Source: Pelargonium nanum | Taxonomy: Eukaryota > Streptophyta > Magnoliopsida > Geraniales > Geraniaceae | Direction of reading: 5' to 3' | Assembly: GCA_036897485.1 (NCBI GenBank) | Contig: JAYMTF010000031.1 | Span: 1-64,000 of the forward strand | Length of the DNA stretch: 64,000 nt | Shown here: positions 11,284-23,020 of the stretch, in pieces | How the letters are laid out: every line of letters begins with the position of its first letter | Numbering within the stretch: position 1 is the first letter of the stretch | Program-made: the position numbers and the translations under genes | Notes under the pieces: generated by a model | What the model saw: the letters and a program-made list of their open reading frames with translations, nothing else | Told to the model about the DNA's origin: nothing | Database searches by the model: none

Positions 11284-11462
11284 ATAGGGTGGGTAATTAG
11301 ACAATATATCCTAAACGAACCCCCCTCAAAACCGTACGTGCGACTTTCACCGCATACGGCTTTCACAAAGACTCAAGATATCCCCCGGCCGCCTCCTTAA
11401 TCCTGTTTTTTGTCCTTTAGTCTCTGCATTCAAACCCACGAGATTTATTCATTTGCAAGATC
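11284..11462 (-). other. 3' half of trans-splicing group II intron nad2 intron 2 (domains V and VI)
   Basis: Directly upstream of nad2 exon 3 on the minus strand is a textbook group II domain V at about 11329-11362: AGCCGTATGCGG, then GAAA, then a complementary arm ending ACGGTT. Domain VI follows at about 11284-11326. It contains CTAATTACCC, where the bulged branch-point A is expected, and it ends in AT at the exon junction (AY rule). The G- and C-rich stretch at about 11375-11400 matches what I remember of the conserved flank of this intron in plants. The intron is known to be split in seed plants, with the break in domain IV, so the transcript pairs with a separately transcribed half carrying exons 1 and 2. 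The outer limit near 11462 is a guess, because conservation fades and I cannot fold domain IV by eye. Confidence 0.88.
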
Positions 11463-13098
11463 GATTTAATAAAACTTTACATAAGAAAAATAAGGAGAGT
11501 TTCCCTTTGTTCCGCCTTCTCTTGCCTTTCCTAATATAGAGTCTTATTTAAAATTCTTCTATCTAAGTGATTCCATATCTTGTTTTTAGAGTCATTATAG
11601 GCTAGTGTAATGTTTCCAACCGGATGTCTATACTATTTACAGTAAGGATATCTTATACCGAGCAAATGCTTACATCATAGATGGATTCCCTTAATTTCAT
11701 TAAAAAGCTAGTATAGCAAGTATTATTATGATTTAGTGCTATCTACTTTCCTGCAAAGAGCCCCGTCGTCGATCCATCTATTATTTTAAAGTTTTGGAAG
11801 GGGTAAAAACTACTAACATCGGCAATCAGCTGTTTTTTAGTAAACTATCTTGACAAAAAGAGTGCTTCGGACCTACAGGTTGATGGCTATTACCCCCTGT
11901 TATAGGGTATTTCCTTAGTTTTAAAGAAAGCCGCCGGCATTATAAAGGGTCTTTTTTAATTAAATCAAATAAGACAAATAAGACCCCGATTATAAATAGA
12001 AATATATGGTAAAGAAAAAAGGGTTAGATATTATTATCCGAAAATCTAAAAACTGTCTTGTTTGGTATTAAGCAACAGAGTTTCTTACGAGTAGTAGGAT
12101 ATAGTCAAAGGAATTTAAAGAAAATGTTTTGAGCTCAATAAATGGACTCCGGTGTTTAGTAGGTATCCTACTAAGCGTTTTCGCCTCTGGCATGCAATGC
12201 AGTTCTATATTCTACAGCACCCTTCAGTTTCATATAGACCACTAAAGTAAGGTCTCATACCATAATTTAGGGGGCTTTTCCTAATGTAAAAGCTTCTTTA
12301 GAAACTTCGAGATTAAGGTATAGAAGAATACAATAAAGGTTTCTTGCATAAATGATAGATCCTTTAAGCTATAACTTTATTAAGTTCAATTTGAAAAGGT
12401 CCGAACTTAAGGAGACCCATATTTTTTTATGTTGAAAAATGCTGAATTAAAAGTATAGATAACACCCTATATATAAATTCTTATAAGTTTTAGGAGAACG
12501 CACTATGACAGAATTCAAACCAATGTCTTTCAACCTTGTGTCAGCACAGTTTGGAATACTAAAATTGTATATTAGCTATTCTTTTTCAATCAGGATAATA
12601 TAACTGTCAATAAGTTCATGTTACTAATGACCAAAAACAAACCGTAAGAATTTAATTTATCAAGTCTTAATTAATACCTTTATTTTAGCTCCAAAGCATA
12701 AACCTAATATGGTCGGTTATAAGATCCGAGTGTTTCCCCTTGCTTAAGGCTCCTGCCTTTTTTAGTGTAACAGTAGCAATTCTATTAAAAAGTAAATTTC
12801 AACAGGGACGCGCAGCCCTATAATCTAGTTTTTGTTGTTAAAAAAAGGTAAACTAAAGTAATATTTCCTTGCGGTAAGGCTGTCTTATGTTTTAAATAAC
12901 GCAATGTAAGATTTTCTATTAAAATTATTTTATTATATACTGCTAGTGTGGTTTTTTGAAGGAGTTCTATTAAGCGGCTTAATATAGGGAACTCTTTGAG
13001 TTTCTCTGATAGTTTGCCCCTTCCTGTTATAGTTAAAACTAAAATCCTATTTAGATTACTAGATTTTCTAGGCTTAAATACGCGACTCTCTTTCTAAA

Positions 13099-13120
13099 CC
13101 CCTTTAAAAAGGGGATCCCC
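13099..13120. repeat. Short hairpin followed by GGGGATCCCC
   Basis: CCCCTTT (13099-13105) pairs with AAAGGGG (13108-13114), and GGGGATCCCC (13111-13120) is itself palindromic, so two alternative pairings compete. Confidence 0.6.
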
Positions 13121-13340
13121 GTCTTTTAATAGGGAGTCCCTTTAAATAAGTATCCTGAAACGGTTTACTTTATTTATACTCTGAAGAGTAGCTGCCTTAA
13201 AGTAAACTTTTTGTCAAAGAAATCCGGCTCCAGAAGCTCCCGCCCAGGCTTCATTCAAGGAGTCTCTCGGGTTAAATATAGCGAAGTTCCTGAAGGAATA
13301 AAAAAGCAGTACTACTTAAAAGCACCCTTTTTCTTCTCAG

Positions 13341-13406
13341 GTAGGGCTCGAACCTCTTGCATACAAGTTTCAGAGACTCGTAATTTATCTCCCTTTGGCG
13401 GAGAGC
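13341..13406 (-). pseudogene. tRNA-like remnant, trnQ-like tail
   Basis: The minus strand contains CCGCCAAAGGGAGATAAAT, then GTCTCTGAAAC, then GTATGCAAGAGGTTCGAGCC. The tail resembles the trnQ-like remnants at 22997 and 62855. T-stem pairing is poor. The stretch lies at the end of a 68-codon open frame on the plus strand (13211-13417) that I do not regard as a gene. Confidence 0.35.
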
Positions 13407-14169
13407 CTTTCCTGTAATAACACAGTAGTTAAAGAAGTGCGGTAGGCATATACTTTTTTGAGAACAACTGTATATAGGAGAATACTAAAAACGAGGAATG
13501 TCTAGATACGGAGTACAATTTTTATTGTCTGTACAAGAATAATATTTAATAATTTATGTCGCTAGTATTTCCTACTCCAGTAAGGGCTAACGCAAGAAAG
13601 TTATATAAGGACTTGAGTCTAGTGTTTTATGAGTTTTTATTTCCAATGAGGTACGGGCTTGAGCTACTCCAGGAAATGAATGTTATTTAGCAGTCAATGC
13701 AGTCAAAAGTTAGTACTAAAAAAACAGGTATCCCCTGAAATGCACTAGATTTTACAAGAATTCTAAGAGGTGTTGCGCTACTTAGAAAGAAGTCCGAGCA
13801 TTCTTGATTTAAAAGGTTTTTGGTAGCATAGCAATAAGTTCTATAGACATAATTTTAGCCTTTCTTTTGGGTACGTGTATCGAAGTTGGGTTTTTAGAAG
13901 TCTTTACAGCACAGGTATCTTTTATTCAAAATAAAAAGAAAGGTATGAAATCCTTTTAGATAAAATTCCCAACTACTTATAAATACTTAAAATTTTAGGG
14001 GTATACGGGAAAACGTGCACATAACTTAAGTAATGATATTGAGGACGTGACATTTATCTACTTAGAACCCTATTACATTAGTATAAGGAGTTTTTTAGAC
14101 AGAAACACCTTAACACCCCTCAATAAACACGTTATTCTATTGGTACTTCTACAACTCTACAAGAAGTGA

Positions 14170-14242
14170 GCTCGGGTATAACACGATTCGAACCATTGCC
14201 CCAATACTTTTCAGTTCATTTCTCTAACTGGCGGAGTTACAC
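14170..14242 (-). pseudogene. trnF-like remnant (GAA anticodon)
   Basis: The minus strand reads CGCCAGTTAGAGAAATGAA, then CTGAAAA with anticodon GAA (14210-14212), then CAATGGTTCGAATCG. The order and spacing match plant mitochondrial trnF-GAA, which as I recall has GCTGGTTAGAGCAAAGGA, CTGAAAA and GTGGTTCGAATCC at the same places. The T stem has several mismatches and the anticodon stem is weak, so it is a pseudogene. Confidence 0.5.
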
Positions 14243-17200
14243 AAAAAACAACTATAGCAATAGAATAGCCTCTTTATAAAATTGCATTACCTTTATATCT
14301 GAATCTTTATACTTGTTAGATTTAAATTAAGTTTTGTTTATCCAGGGTAATCTCAATTAATATTGAAAAGACAACATACAACGGATAGCCTAGCTATAAA
14401 AATTTTTTAAAAGAGTAACTTAACTTTATCCACAATCTAGTTGAAAGGTACACTGTATGCTAGTTTGATACAATAAAGGGTAAAAGGAGAGTCTTTACTT
14501 CAACGAAAGCTCCACCGAAAGAGAGCTTATGTAGGAATACCTTTAAAACTCATATTAAGTTGTTTTGGTGTAAGCAGAAGAATACGCTATGTATCGAGGG
14601 TCACATTCAAATCTTATGAATTTATAAAGTTATATATAGCGCCCCCTTTTTATAGGGAACCCCCTTCTTTGGTTTTTACACAAGCAGCGGAGGTTAATGC
14701 GGAAGTAGTTCGAAGATTCCGACTAGAGACCCGTCTTACATTAAGCCAAATGAATGCACTAATACAAAATAAATTAGAAGTTAAGGTATATCGAGGAGCG
14801 CTTTTAATGTTCTTAATAACCTTGTGAGACAATTCAGCGGCATTTGCTAAAGACGTGGGCAAGTCTTGATATGTGTCTAAATCATTAAAAATTTTAATAC
14901 TAAAATCTGTGGAACACGACTTTTTTACATGAATATGATGGTGAATGCTCTCTTATCTACCAGTCCTACAAAAATGCTGGTTCATTTGAAAACTAGAAGA
15001 ATCCCGTGTAGAATCTTTATCAAAAGTTCTCGTCTTAAACACTTTACAATAAAAAAGCATATGCTTTCATTCAGGTTTTTGCTTTATCTTGGGAAATCAT
15101 ATGACATTTTGCTTTGGTAGAGTCGAGGTAAAGGTAAGGAATAAAAGGAATAATACTAGATAGACAATTTCAAACTTAAGTAGGGAAATAAACACTAAGC
15201 CCTTAGTATAGGTTTGGATAGACCACTTTAAGATAAAATATTTAAAACCTTTTGTTACGACTTTAGGCATAAGTTCGGATTACCAGGACCCTACGCATAG
15301 CTAGGCTATACATTCTGAGAACGGTAAGCTTTATAGCAACTTTTTCAATTACAGTTTTTAAGACTAACTACCGACAGTACATAGTATACCCTACCCGTTG
15401 TAAAGGACCCTCGTTTAAAAAGGCTAGCCCACACGAATCCCGCTGGCATATACCATATGCTGTATACCTGGACCCCATAATACCTATAGCAGTTTGCAGA
15501 GTACGGCAGATACTCCATATAGTCTATTAATGATAAGAAATAAAGCTTACCCAGCCAAACCAAGATAGAAGTAAGTAAAGAACACAGACAGAAAGAGTGG
15601 AATAAAAGCAATTGACTTGACAAACCATTCTGAGTTGAGAAACTTTTTAAAAAATGACGGGTAAGGACTATCCGTAAGTTTCCAATTTGATAGAATCAAC
15701 CCTGAGATAGAGTTTTTGTAGCAAATTATGAAATATAGACGAGGAAGCACTCTTATTGCTCTGAATTCAGAAAGGGCAGTTCTGCTGGGAACGATTTTCA
15801 TACCTACGACTGTCTAATTAACAAGCAAACGTATACCCCAGTAATAGCTTAAAAGCAACGTTCCATAAGGAAACTATTCACTACTTACTTAAAAACTGGA
15901 TCTCGCACAATCTCAGCTTTTCGTTTTTATTTGCTAAATAAGTCCTTATGAAAAAGTAAAAGCAATCCCCTTTTTCCAAGCAAAGCAGAACCTAAAATCT
16001 AGTTTTTTAATTATAAAGAAGCGGGGAAGTGCTTTTTCAACTAATAACTAATATATTTCTTTCAAATGAGAAGTTGCCGAAAATTATCAGTCAAGCAAGC
16101 TCCATTAAGTAATAATTTCTGTATTTATCTATTACTACGGATTGATTTGCCTAATCTGTAAACAGTGTGTTCAAGGGCTTTTTGAATTTCTAGGGTAGGT
16201 TATCAAAAAATCTTAAATATTTAAGTCTTAAACTTAAGTATTACAAATTCTTTTAAACTTGAGTCTAAAAGGTTACTCTTTAGGCGTTTCAAATTAACTT
16301 AAGTGAGTGTACAGAGGGGGTGTTGGGACTACCCCTAATGATTCCTAGAAACCCATATAAGCATAGGATCCTTTCCTAGCCTGTATATAAGTAGTAATCC
16401 CTGGGAAAAGTAATATCTTTCTAAAGCACCGGGTAAGCTAGAGTCTCAAAAAAGGGACATAATTTAGCATTAGTTGTCTTGTTTCAGAGGAGGCGCCCCC
16501 TTAGTTTTCTTAGGACCTAGGATCTATACCCCTAACATATTTTATCCACTCCAGGTAAGCCTTACTTGAAAGTTATTAGGAAACCGCACACTCTTAAACG
16601 CTTTTGGTTAAAGTAACCCATAAAAATACCCTTAAGGAAATCTCCCGAACTTCTGAAAACCAGCCATTAGATAGCCTCTATTTCAGGTTCATAATTTGGA
16701 TAATTTGCTTGAGTCCATAAGTCAAAAATCTAACAAAACTAACTATATAATGTATGCTCTTTTCTTATATACTTGCTAGTAAAAGAATAGTATAACTTTA
16801 TACCCCTTCCTTTTAAAACTATTCTATGTACATAACTCTCGTTTAGTTTTTGAAGGATTAGGAGTCATTTACCCTACTAGTTTTTTTATTTGTAAACTAA
16901 AAAGAGTGCCTTAATGAATTGCGAAACAATATATCCAATAGAATTGACTCCCATTTTATGCTTTTCGAGCTGACTAAGACTAAGCTAGTTGAAAAGCTAT
17001 AGGCCTCCTCCAATCCTTGTAAACAAGTTTATATCAAGTACCGAGCTTACACCCTTAAAAACCAGGAATTCTATTTTACTTGGATTGTCCACCCCACAGT
17101 TTTACCCATTTTGCTATTCCAATTCTATTTCCGAGCTATCAAAAATAAAGATTTTATTTTACTCAAATTTTCGAGACGCTTTACTATATTTGTGTTTGGC

Positions 17201-18120
17201 TATAACTTGTAAACCCTAATGAATTCCGGTTCCTTGTTTATTATTCTCAACTATTAAAGTGAAATTTGTTAGAATATTACCATTACATATCTTATCTTTG
17301 TTCCTCAAGATATAGGGAGACTTCAGTTACTTAATGATCCTAGCTTTAAATATTTGGGTTCACTCAATACAGATATTGTTAGAAATTAAAATGAGTGGCT
17401 TCTTTTTTGAAAAAAGGGAAGGCCCGTTGTCCGATAGATAGCATAAAAAGGAGTAATACTGTGGGAAGTTTACTAATACCTTGCCCAATGACGATGAAGT
17501 TAAGAAGAAAGTCTCATTGTAAATTACTCTTTGTCTCTTTGCCTTAGTACTGAAATCCGTAAGAGCACTTGAGCCCTTTGCTCTCTCCACTATACAATAA
17601 GTACTATCTAAACCAAATTATAGGTAGTTGTCTATTCAAAAGGAGCCTTCTATAAACCCGTTTTAACAAATCTTTAAGCTCTTTTTGTATATATATTTCT
17701 TTTGAATTATGCTCCAATCTCTGATAGAATTATCCAGTTTAAACTGGAACAGGGTAATTTGTTTGCCAGTATTGAAAAATACTCTTTTATTATACCCGAG
17801 CTACCGCTACCATGGGGCTAAACAAAATTATGGCATTATAAAGTAAGAAAATTCCAGCCACAAGGATAGGATTCTAAGTTTTTTAATCTCGACTTACTTA
17901 TTTGTGTACTTTTAGCACTAATGGTTCACAAATTACCAGGGGTTTTGAAAGTACTTTTCCCAATTCAATACCCAACTCCAGAAGAGTCTAATAAAGAATT
18001 GATCTACCCATGTAGGAAAGGGCTAAATACGTATTCTTTTACCAGCATATCCTGAAGATTCCTGCCCGATCCTTCAATTATTATTTAAAACCAGACCTTG
18101 CAAAAAACCACAATTTCTAA

Positions 18121-18130
18121 AAGGATCCTT
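18121..18130. repeat. Palindromic word AAGGATCCTT, copy 2
   Basis: Exact copy, followed by TAACTAAG. Confidence 0.7.
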
Positions 18131-21010
18131 TAACTAAGTTGGACGCACTTTTCTGAATATACCCCTTGGTAACTAGTTTAGCAACATTTTCTTACCTAAT
18201 TTATTAAGTGTTACTTACTCCTTAGCGGTTTTGTAGGACTCCAATTCTTATAATTTCCCTAGAAAGGGGGTATCAAAAAAAGTACAAACTATCTAATTTC
18301 CACTATTTGACTAGAATTTCTCTTCTCAACCCAAGGACAAGAATAAGGAACTCCAAGAATTTTCGTACTTTAACTTACACTTGTAAACAGGGGTGCCCCT
18401 AACTTAGTGATGAACCTGTACTCTACTTATTGACTGTTGATCTTAGCACTACACCCCTTTTACCTTTGTACTAAGAACTCCTTCTTTATTAAGGAATTAA
18501 GTTAAGCACTACTCCTTACCTTTTTAGGCAACTTACAAATGCTCACTCTTAAATTCCTTGACTTCCCTTTCTAAAACCCAAAGTACTTAAGTCTAGCTAT
18601 TTCCTTTACTAAGTACCAAAGTAGGAATCTCTCATCCGCAAACCAGTAACCAGAAACCAGTGAAGACAAAGAGCAAACAAGGCACCATTCGCAACACTTA
18701 GAAGACAAAGAGGAAGGAAATACTCACTTTTAACAAAATGAGTACTTTCTTACCTTTCTTATCTCTCTATTTCTAGATCTGGAGCTCAAGAAGGAAGAAT
18801 TACTTTACACTTTTTTTTCTATTTTTGGAGTCTGCTTTCGAGTCAGTAGAGTTTTTATCTAACTAAGTAATATCATATTCTATTATTGTTAACATATGCC
18901 TTTGAAATTAGAGATAGAAGCTCCTCACTAGATTACAAGTATAAAAAAATTATCGTTAAGGGAAGCGCGCTCTGATCTCCTTGTTTAGATTGGTTTTTCT
19001 CTCCTTAAGGTAACTTTACTCCTCCTTTTCTTAATTCCATAATTTCGGGAATAGAAGAAGACGAAGAAGTAGATAAAAACTCTTGCTCATTCCTTAAGTT
19101 CTTGTTGCTGCATATGGGATTTTCTCTAAAAGCTAACGATTTCAAGGACAAGTCTCACCTTAGGAATTGCCCTATTCCTTTATACCAAATTTTTTAGAAT
19201 AGCAGGACTTTGTTCACATTCAATTTATAAGTTTCCTGTTTATCTGGGTAAGTATCTCTTATGTCGAAGTATTTTTAACAGGGTACTTGGTATCAGAAGG
19301 AAAGCCTTGCTCTGTGTTCAAATAGCCAGTTTGTTCGGGATTATATAAATATTAAGAAAAGGGTGTCTCTATTTCTTGTAAATTTTACACAAGGACTCTT
19401 CGGGGATAGGTAGTTTTGTTAAGCAAGGCTGGAACTTTATGGCTCACTAATCTTTATTTCTGAAATTACTCTCTGTTTGAGAGAGAATTACAAGTATATC
19501 CTATGACGGAATCCTGTAATTTAATTGTACAGGGAGCCGAAGCATTATAAAACTTAACCGCTGGGGATAATAAGATATATGAGGGCTTTTATTTTAAACT
19601 CGGGTTTCCGGGGATTCCCCTTTTATGCTGGGTTTATTATAGTATTACATTAGGCAAGAGGTTGTATTAAAAACAAATTGACTGGAGTTAGTCTTGGTCC
19701 ATACACTAGTATAAGATTTCTTATTTCCAGATAAGATCTTGGGGAGGGAGTAACTAGAATATTAGTTTGATTATCAAAAAAGCACAATACCTTTAAAATT
19801 TTTAGGTGTGTCCATTAGCGTTGACCCTATCCTATACATTTGAGGTATTGAAATTAGTAAGAATTTCTAGTTTCAGAAAGGTTTTACCAAGAACAGCAAC
19901 AATATATAGAGGATAGGTCGAATCCCTTTATTACATATCCAAAAACGCCAAAAGCTCGTTAAAAGGATTCCGTACATTGAAAAAAGAGTAATTTTAATCT
20001 ACTGTTCTGTACATAAAAGATCTTGCTAGCCTAATTAGTAGGGTATAAAAGAGATTTTGTTGGTAAACTAATGAATCTCAGTAGGCTTAAACTCCCAAGA
20101 CTCCATCACGTAGTGTAGTAAAAAAAGTATCTATCTACAAAAAACCTTTTCTTTGTGTTGTATGCACTTATACGAGCCACTTGGTTTTTGCTAGTCTTAA
20201 TTTAAACCCTTTAAATATAATGACTATATTATATGGCTACATTTCCCTTAGGGATGATCTTGTTGGGTTTTTGGGAAAGACTTGACTCTACTAGGGATCC
20301 TATTTGACAAAGAGTTTCTCATTTCAGAGCAGTAAAACAGACTCAGATAAAGACTAGAACTAAAAGGGGTTCGTGCTTATTATACTAAAATTAAGATATT
20401 AGGAGCTTAGATACAGAAAGACTTTTCAGTCAACTACTGGAGCCTTTAATTTCTCGTTACCCAAGGATCTTTTTTATGCCAATATTGTCCTTTATCCCAG
20501 TGGGCTCCTGGGTAATCTAATTGGCTCTACTCTGTGCATGCATTTCATAAGAAATTTTATTTGAAATAGAGTAATCCGTAAATTAAACCCTTATATATTC
20601 CAACTGAATTGGGACTTACTCTCAACCATATTCCTTCCTTACCGCGCGCATAACATATTATGCTTTCAAAAGCTAATAAGGGCTATAACGAAACAGATAG
20701 CATATAAAAGTTCGTTAATTATCCACTCATAGTTACATATCTTGACTTATCTATTTATAGTTTGTAGTACTTAGATCTGGAGTTGCCGTATTACGGTGTA
20801 TATAACTATGCCATATAATTATACGTATAATCAAGATCCTGGTCAACTATATATATTAAATAATATTTATATTGTTGTATTCCTCGGATTATAGTTAGGA
20901 TCTTCATCTCTTTTCTAGTTTAGGATTCGGACCCTTAGTTATGCGAAAAAACAGGTGTTTGATCTTCTCGAAATAGTACAGTTTATTCGAACGAAAGCGA
21001 AGCTAACTAC

Positions 21011-21088
21011 ACGGTATACCCGGGCTTGAACCAGCGACATCTATATAAATGGATCTCGTTTTAGTTTAACAGAAAACCACAAGCTGCC
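21011..21088 (-). pseudogene. tRNA-like remnant, trnK-like 3' end
   Basis: The minus-strand end GTCGCTGGTTCAAGCC, followed a few bases on by GGTATACC, resembles the T arm and acceptor of mitochondrial trnK-UUU. Upstream, TGTTAAACTAAAACGAGATC sits where the D arm should be, but the anticodon region is unreadable. Identity is tentative. Confidence 0.35.
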
Positions 21089-22076
21089 CTCAACAAAGGG
21101 CTTCGACTCGGCGTCAGCTTGAGGAGTCTATGGGGTATTAGACCTGTATTAGACAAAACAAAATCCCGATTATCCAAGAAAGTCCAAGCCACTAGAATAA
21201 AAGAATAAAACCTGGAGAACCCGTGAAGTTCCGAGTGAATCTAATTATAATATTAAATTTGTATTTTGATTCACTTGGATTAGCCAACTGAGTAAATGTT
21301 TGGAAAATAGGGGCTCTTTATTCCTTGGGTAACCTATTGATTACTGGAGTACTTGAATCGGGTTTAAAGGAATTCGCTCCGCTCTCGAAAGCTGTTGGGT
21401 GCAGCCTACATAAGGTAATCTTAAAAAAGATCCGCGGTATATAAGACTATACAAACATTTTTGGTAACAATAATTGCAAATAAAGGAAAAAGATTTAACT
21501 CTTTTTTGTTAGATAGTAAAGTCCTCACTGTGAAATTTCCTATAAGTAGCTTTAATGCTAGTCATACTGCTTATAACTTAGACCCCTATCTTAACCTTTT
21601 CGCATTTACGCTAGAGTCACTGAAGGACAGAGATTCGAATTCGTCTTAGTTTTTTCTTACTAGCCATAGTAGTCTTGATAAGCTGGTGTTATATCTGATA
21701 TTTGCTTGTGATAAAGTTTTCCTGAGAACTTAGTAGGGAATTAACCTATCGTGCTTGCTTAGGGTAGGGGTATTCATTAGAACCCACATTAAGGACCCTT
21801 TAAAGCAAATGGGTTGATTAATTTCTTTTTTGTTAATTTCGAATTTAATCTAAAACTAAGACAAATGGGTTCGCATTGTATTGAGCGATAACAGTTTCCC
21901 CTTTTTTTATAGCTGACTCCGTTTAAACCGAAGCAATATTTTTACAAGATAATGAGCCAGTTAAGATATTCAGAATTTGTGTAAGTGACTTGGTTAGTGC
22001 TTTTCGTATTTGAATAGTTTTGAAAACTGAAGTAAGAAAAAGTTAATTACGTTCACTCTATTTTTGCCACTTCGCT

Positions 22077-22517
22077 ATGATCTTTTATTGTCAAAGGATC
22101 CTACTAAAAATCTTCAGTGAGTTACTTAATAGGTATATAGAAAAAAGTATAGAGAGTCTCCCTGTGAGACTAATATATCCCAGAGAACCAACTTTTCATA
22201 GGTCTCCGACCCTTTTCATCAATCCTTGTAGTTACTTGTTTGGAACGAACCTAGAACTCTTCTCCTTAAAAGTAAGTTTTCTATATTGCGTACCCGGATT
22301 CAAGGGCTACTCAGGTTCAGATAGCTCTTACTACAAAAACAAAGTACTTAATGCACCCCTTACTAATTACCAACCTGCGGATACAGAGCAAAACGATGGA
22401 AAACCTTTGTGTTACTCTATTCTTGTAAGAACTCTTCCTATATTAATTATAGAAGTAAGAAATACCCGGATTTACCAATCAAGTTTAGTAGTTACTTTAT
22501 ATTGGTATTTCTTTTAG
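22077..22517 (+). CDS. Hypothetical 146-residue open frame
   Basis: This is the longest open frame apart from nad2, ending 286 bases upstream of trnS-GCU. I do not recognise the product. The N-terminal third is basic and hydrophobic (LLKIFSELLNRYIEK), the middle holds a polar stretch around residues 80-112 (GYSGSDSSYYKNK, then QPADTEQNDGKP), and the last 35 residues are hydrophobic. No clear signal peptide or single strong membrane helix stands out. In sequence this AT-rich, a stop-free run of this length is somewhat unlikely by chance but not exceptional across 64 kb and six frames. It could be a chimeric mitochondrial frame, a decayed gene or chance. Confidence 0.25.
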   Translation: MIFYCQRILLKIFSELLNRYIEKSIESLPVRLIYPREPTFHRSPTLFINPCSYLFGTNLELFSLKVSFLYCVPGFKGYSGSDSSYYKNKVLNAPLTNYQPADTEQNDGKPLCYSILVRTLPILIIEVRNTRIYQSSLVVTLYWYFF

Positions 22518-22805
22518 TTAGCGAAGGCGTGTAGCTACATCTATATTTGTGGGCTAAAAACCCCAGAATGCCGGGCCAGAACAACTTTTGAGTTTTTCGT
22601 AGTTATCCATCTCTGAATAAATTATATAAGTACCTAGAGTAAGACAATGAATCTAAGTGGTCTCCTTAATTTGACTCCTTCTTTTTTCTTTGCTAATAGT
22701 TTATAGAAATAGGGAATTTGTACTTTATAGATTTAACCAAGTTTAAGAAAATCACTTAGATAGTACTAAAAGTAGTAAACTCATTTATGGGAATAAATAC
22801 CTATT

Positions 22806-22896
22806 GGAGGAATGGCTGAGTGGTTTTAAGGCATTGGTTTGCTAAATCAACATACGGGGCAACCTTGTATCATGGGTTCAAATCCCATTTCCTCCG
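22806..22896 (+). tRNA. trnS-GCU: tRNA-Ser(GCU), intact
   Basis: This is a class II tRNA that reads AGY serine codons. The acceptor stem GGAGGAA (22806-22812) pairs fully with TTCCTCC (22889-22895), followed by discriminator G. The D arm begins GGCTGAGTGG. The anticodon stem-loop TTGGT-TTGCTAA-ATCAA carries anticodon GCT with one G-T pair. The long variable arm has an ATAC/GTAT stem, and the T arm ATGGG-TTCAAAT-CCCAT is fully paired. The sequence closely matches the native mitochondrial trnS-GCU of angiosperms as I recall it, with one extra T in the D loop and changes in the variable arm. CCA is not encoded, as usual. It is the only complete, well-folded tRNA I found in the window. Confidence 0.95.
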
Positions 22897-22923
22897 AACT
22901 TAGTTAAGTAGAAAAGTGAGCAA

Positions 22924-23020
22924 GGGCGTATAGCTCAAAAGTAAGTAGTTTTTCTATTCAGTTGTCAGTAGGTATAGCACGGGTTAGTTTGATCGTCATG
23001 CAAGGGTTCGAGTCGATTCA
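22924..23020 (+). pseudogene. tRNA-like remnant next to trnS, possibly trnQ-derived
   Basis: Starting 27 bases after trnS-GCU, the sequence reads GGGCGTATAGCTCA, a typical 5' acceptor and D-arm opening. About 30 bases of unrelated sequence follow, then GGTATAGCAC and CATGCAAGGGTTCGAGTC, which looks like the end of a variable region and a T arm. CATGCAAGGGTTCGA recurs exactly near 62857 and resembles the 3' part of plant mitochondrial trnQ-UUG. The T stem is not closed (AAGGG faces CGATT) and no acceptor partner is visible, so it is unlikely to work as a tRNA. It could be a composite of two tRNA fragments. Confidence 0.5.

Larger units (their letters stand above)
11463..22076. other. Gene-free AT-rich stretch
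   Basis: This holds the three tRNA-like remnants at 13.3, 14.2 and 21.0 kb. Two overlapping minus-strand open stretches (15345-15801, 92 and 84 codons) give hydrophobic products of no known family. Nothing else is recognised. Confidence 0.6.

Noticed and set aside
11284-11366. ATG at 11366 as the start of the nad2 reading frame
   Set aside because: The 28 codons before the junction are intron domain V and VI read through by chance; ND2 similarity begins only at the exon 3 boundary.
15345-15801. Two overlapping minus-strand frames of 92 and 84 codons
   Set aside because: The products are hydrophobic but match nothing I know, and the two frames overlap; chance is the simplest explanation.
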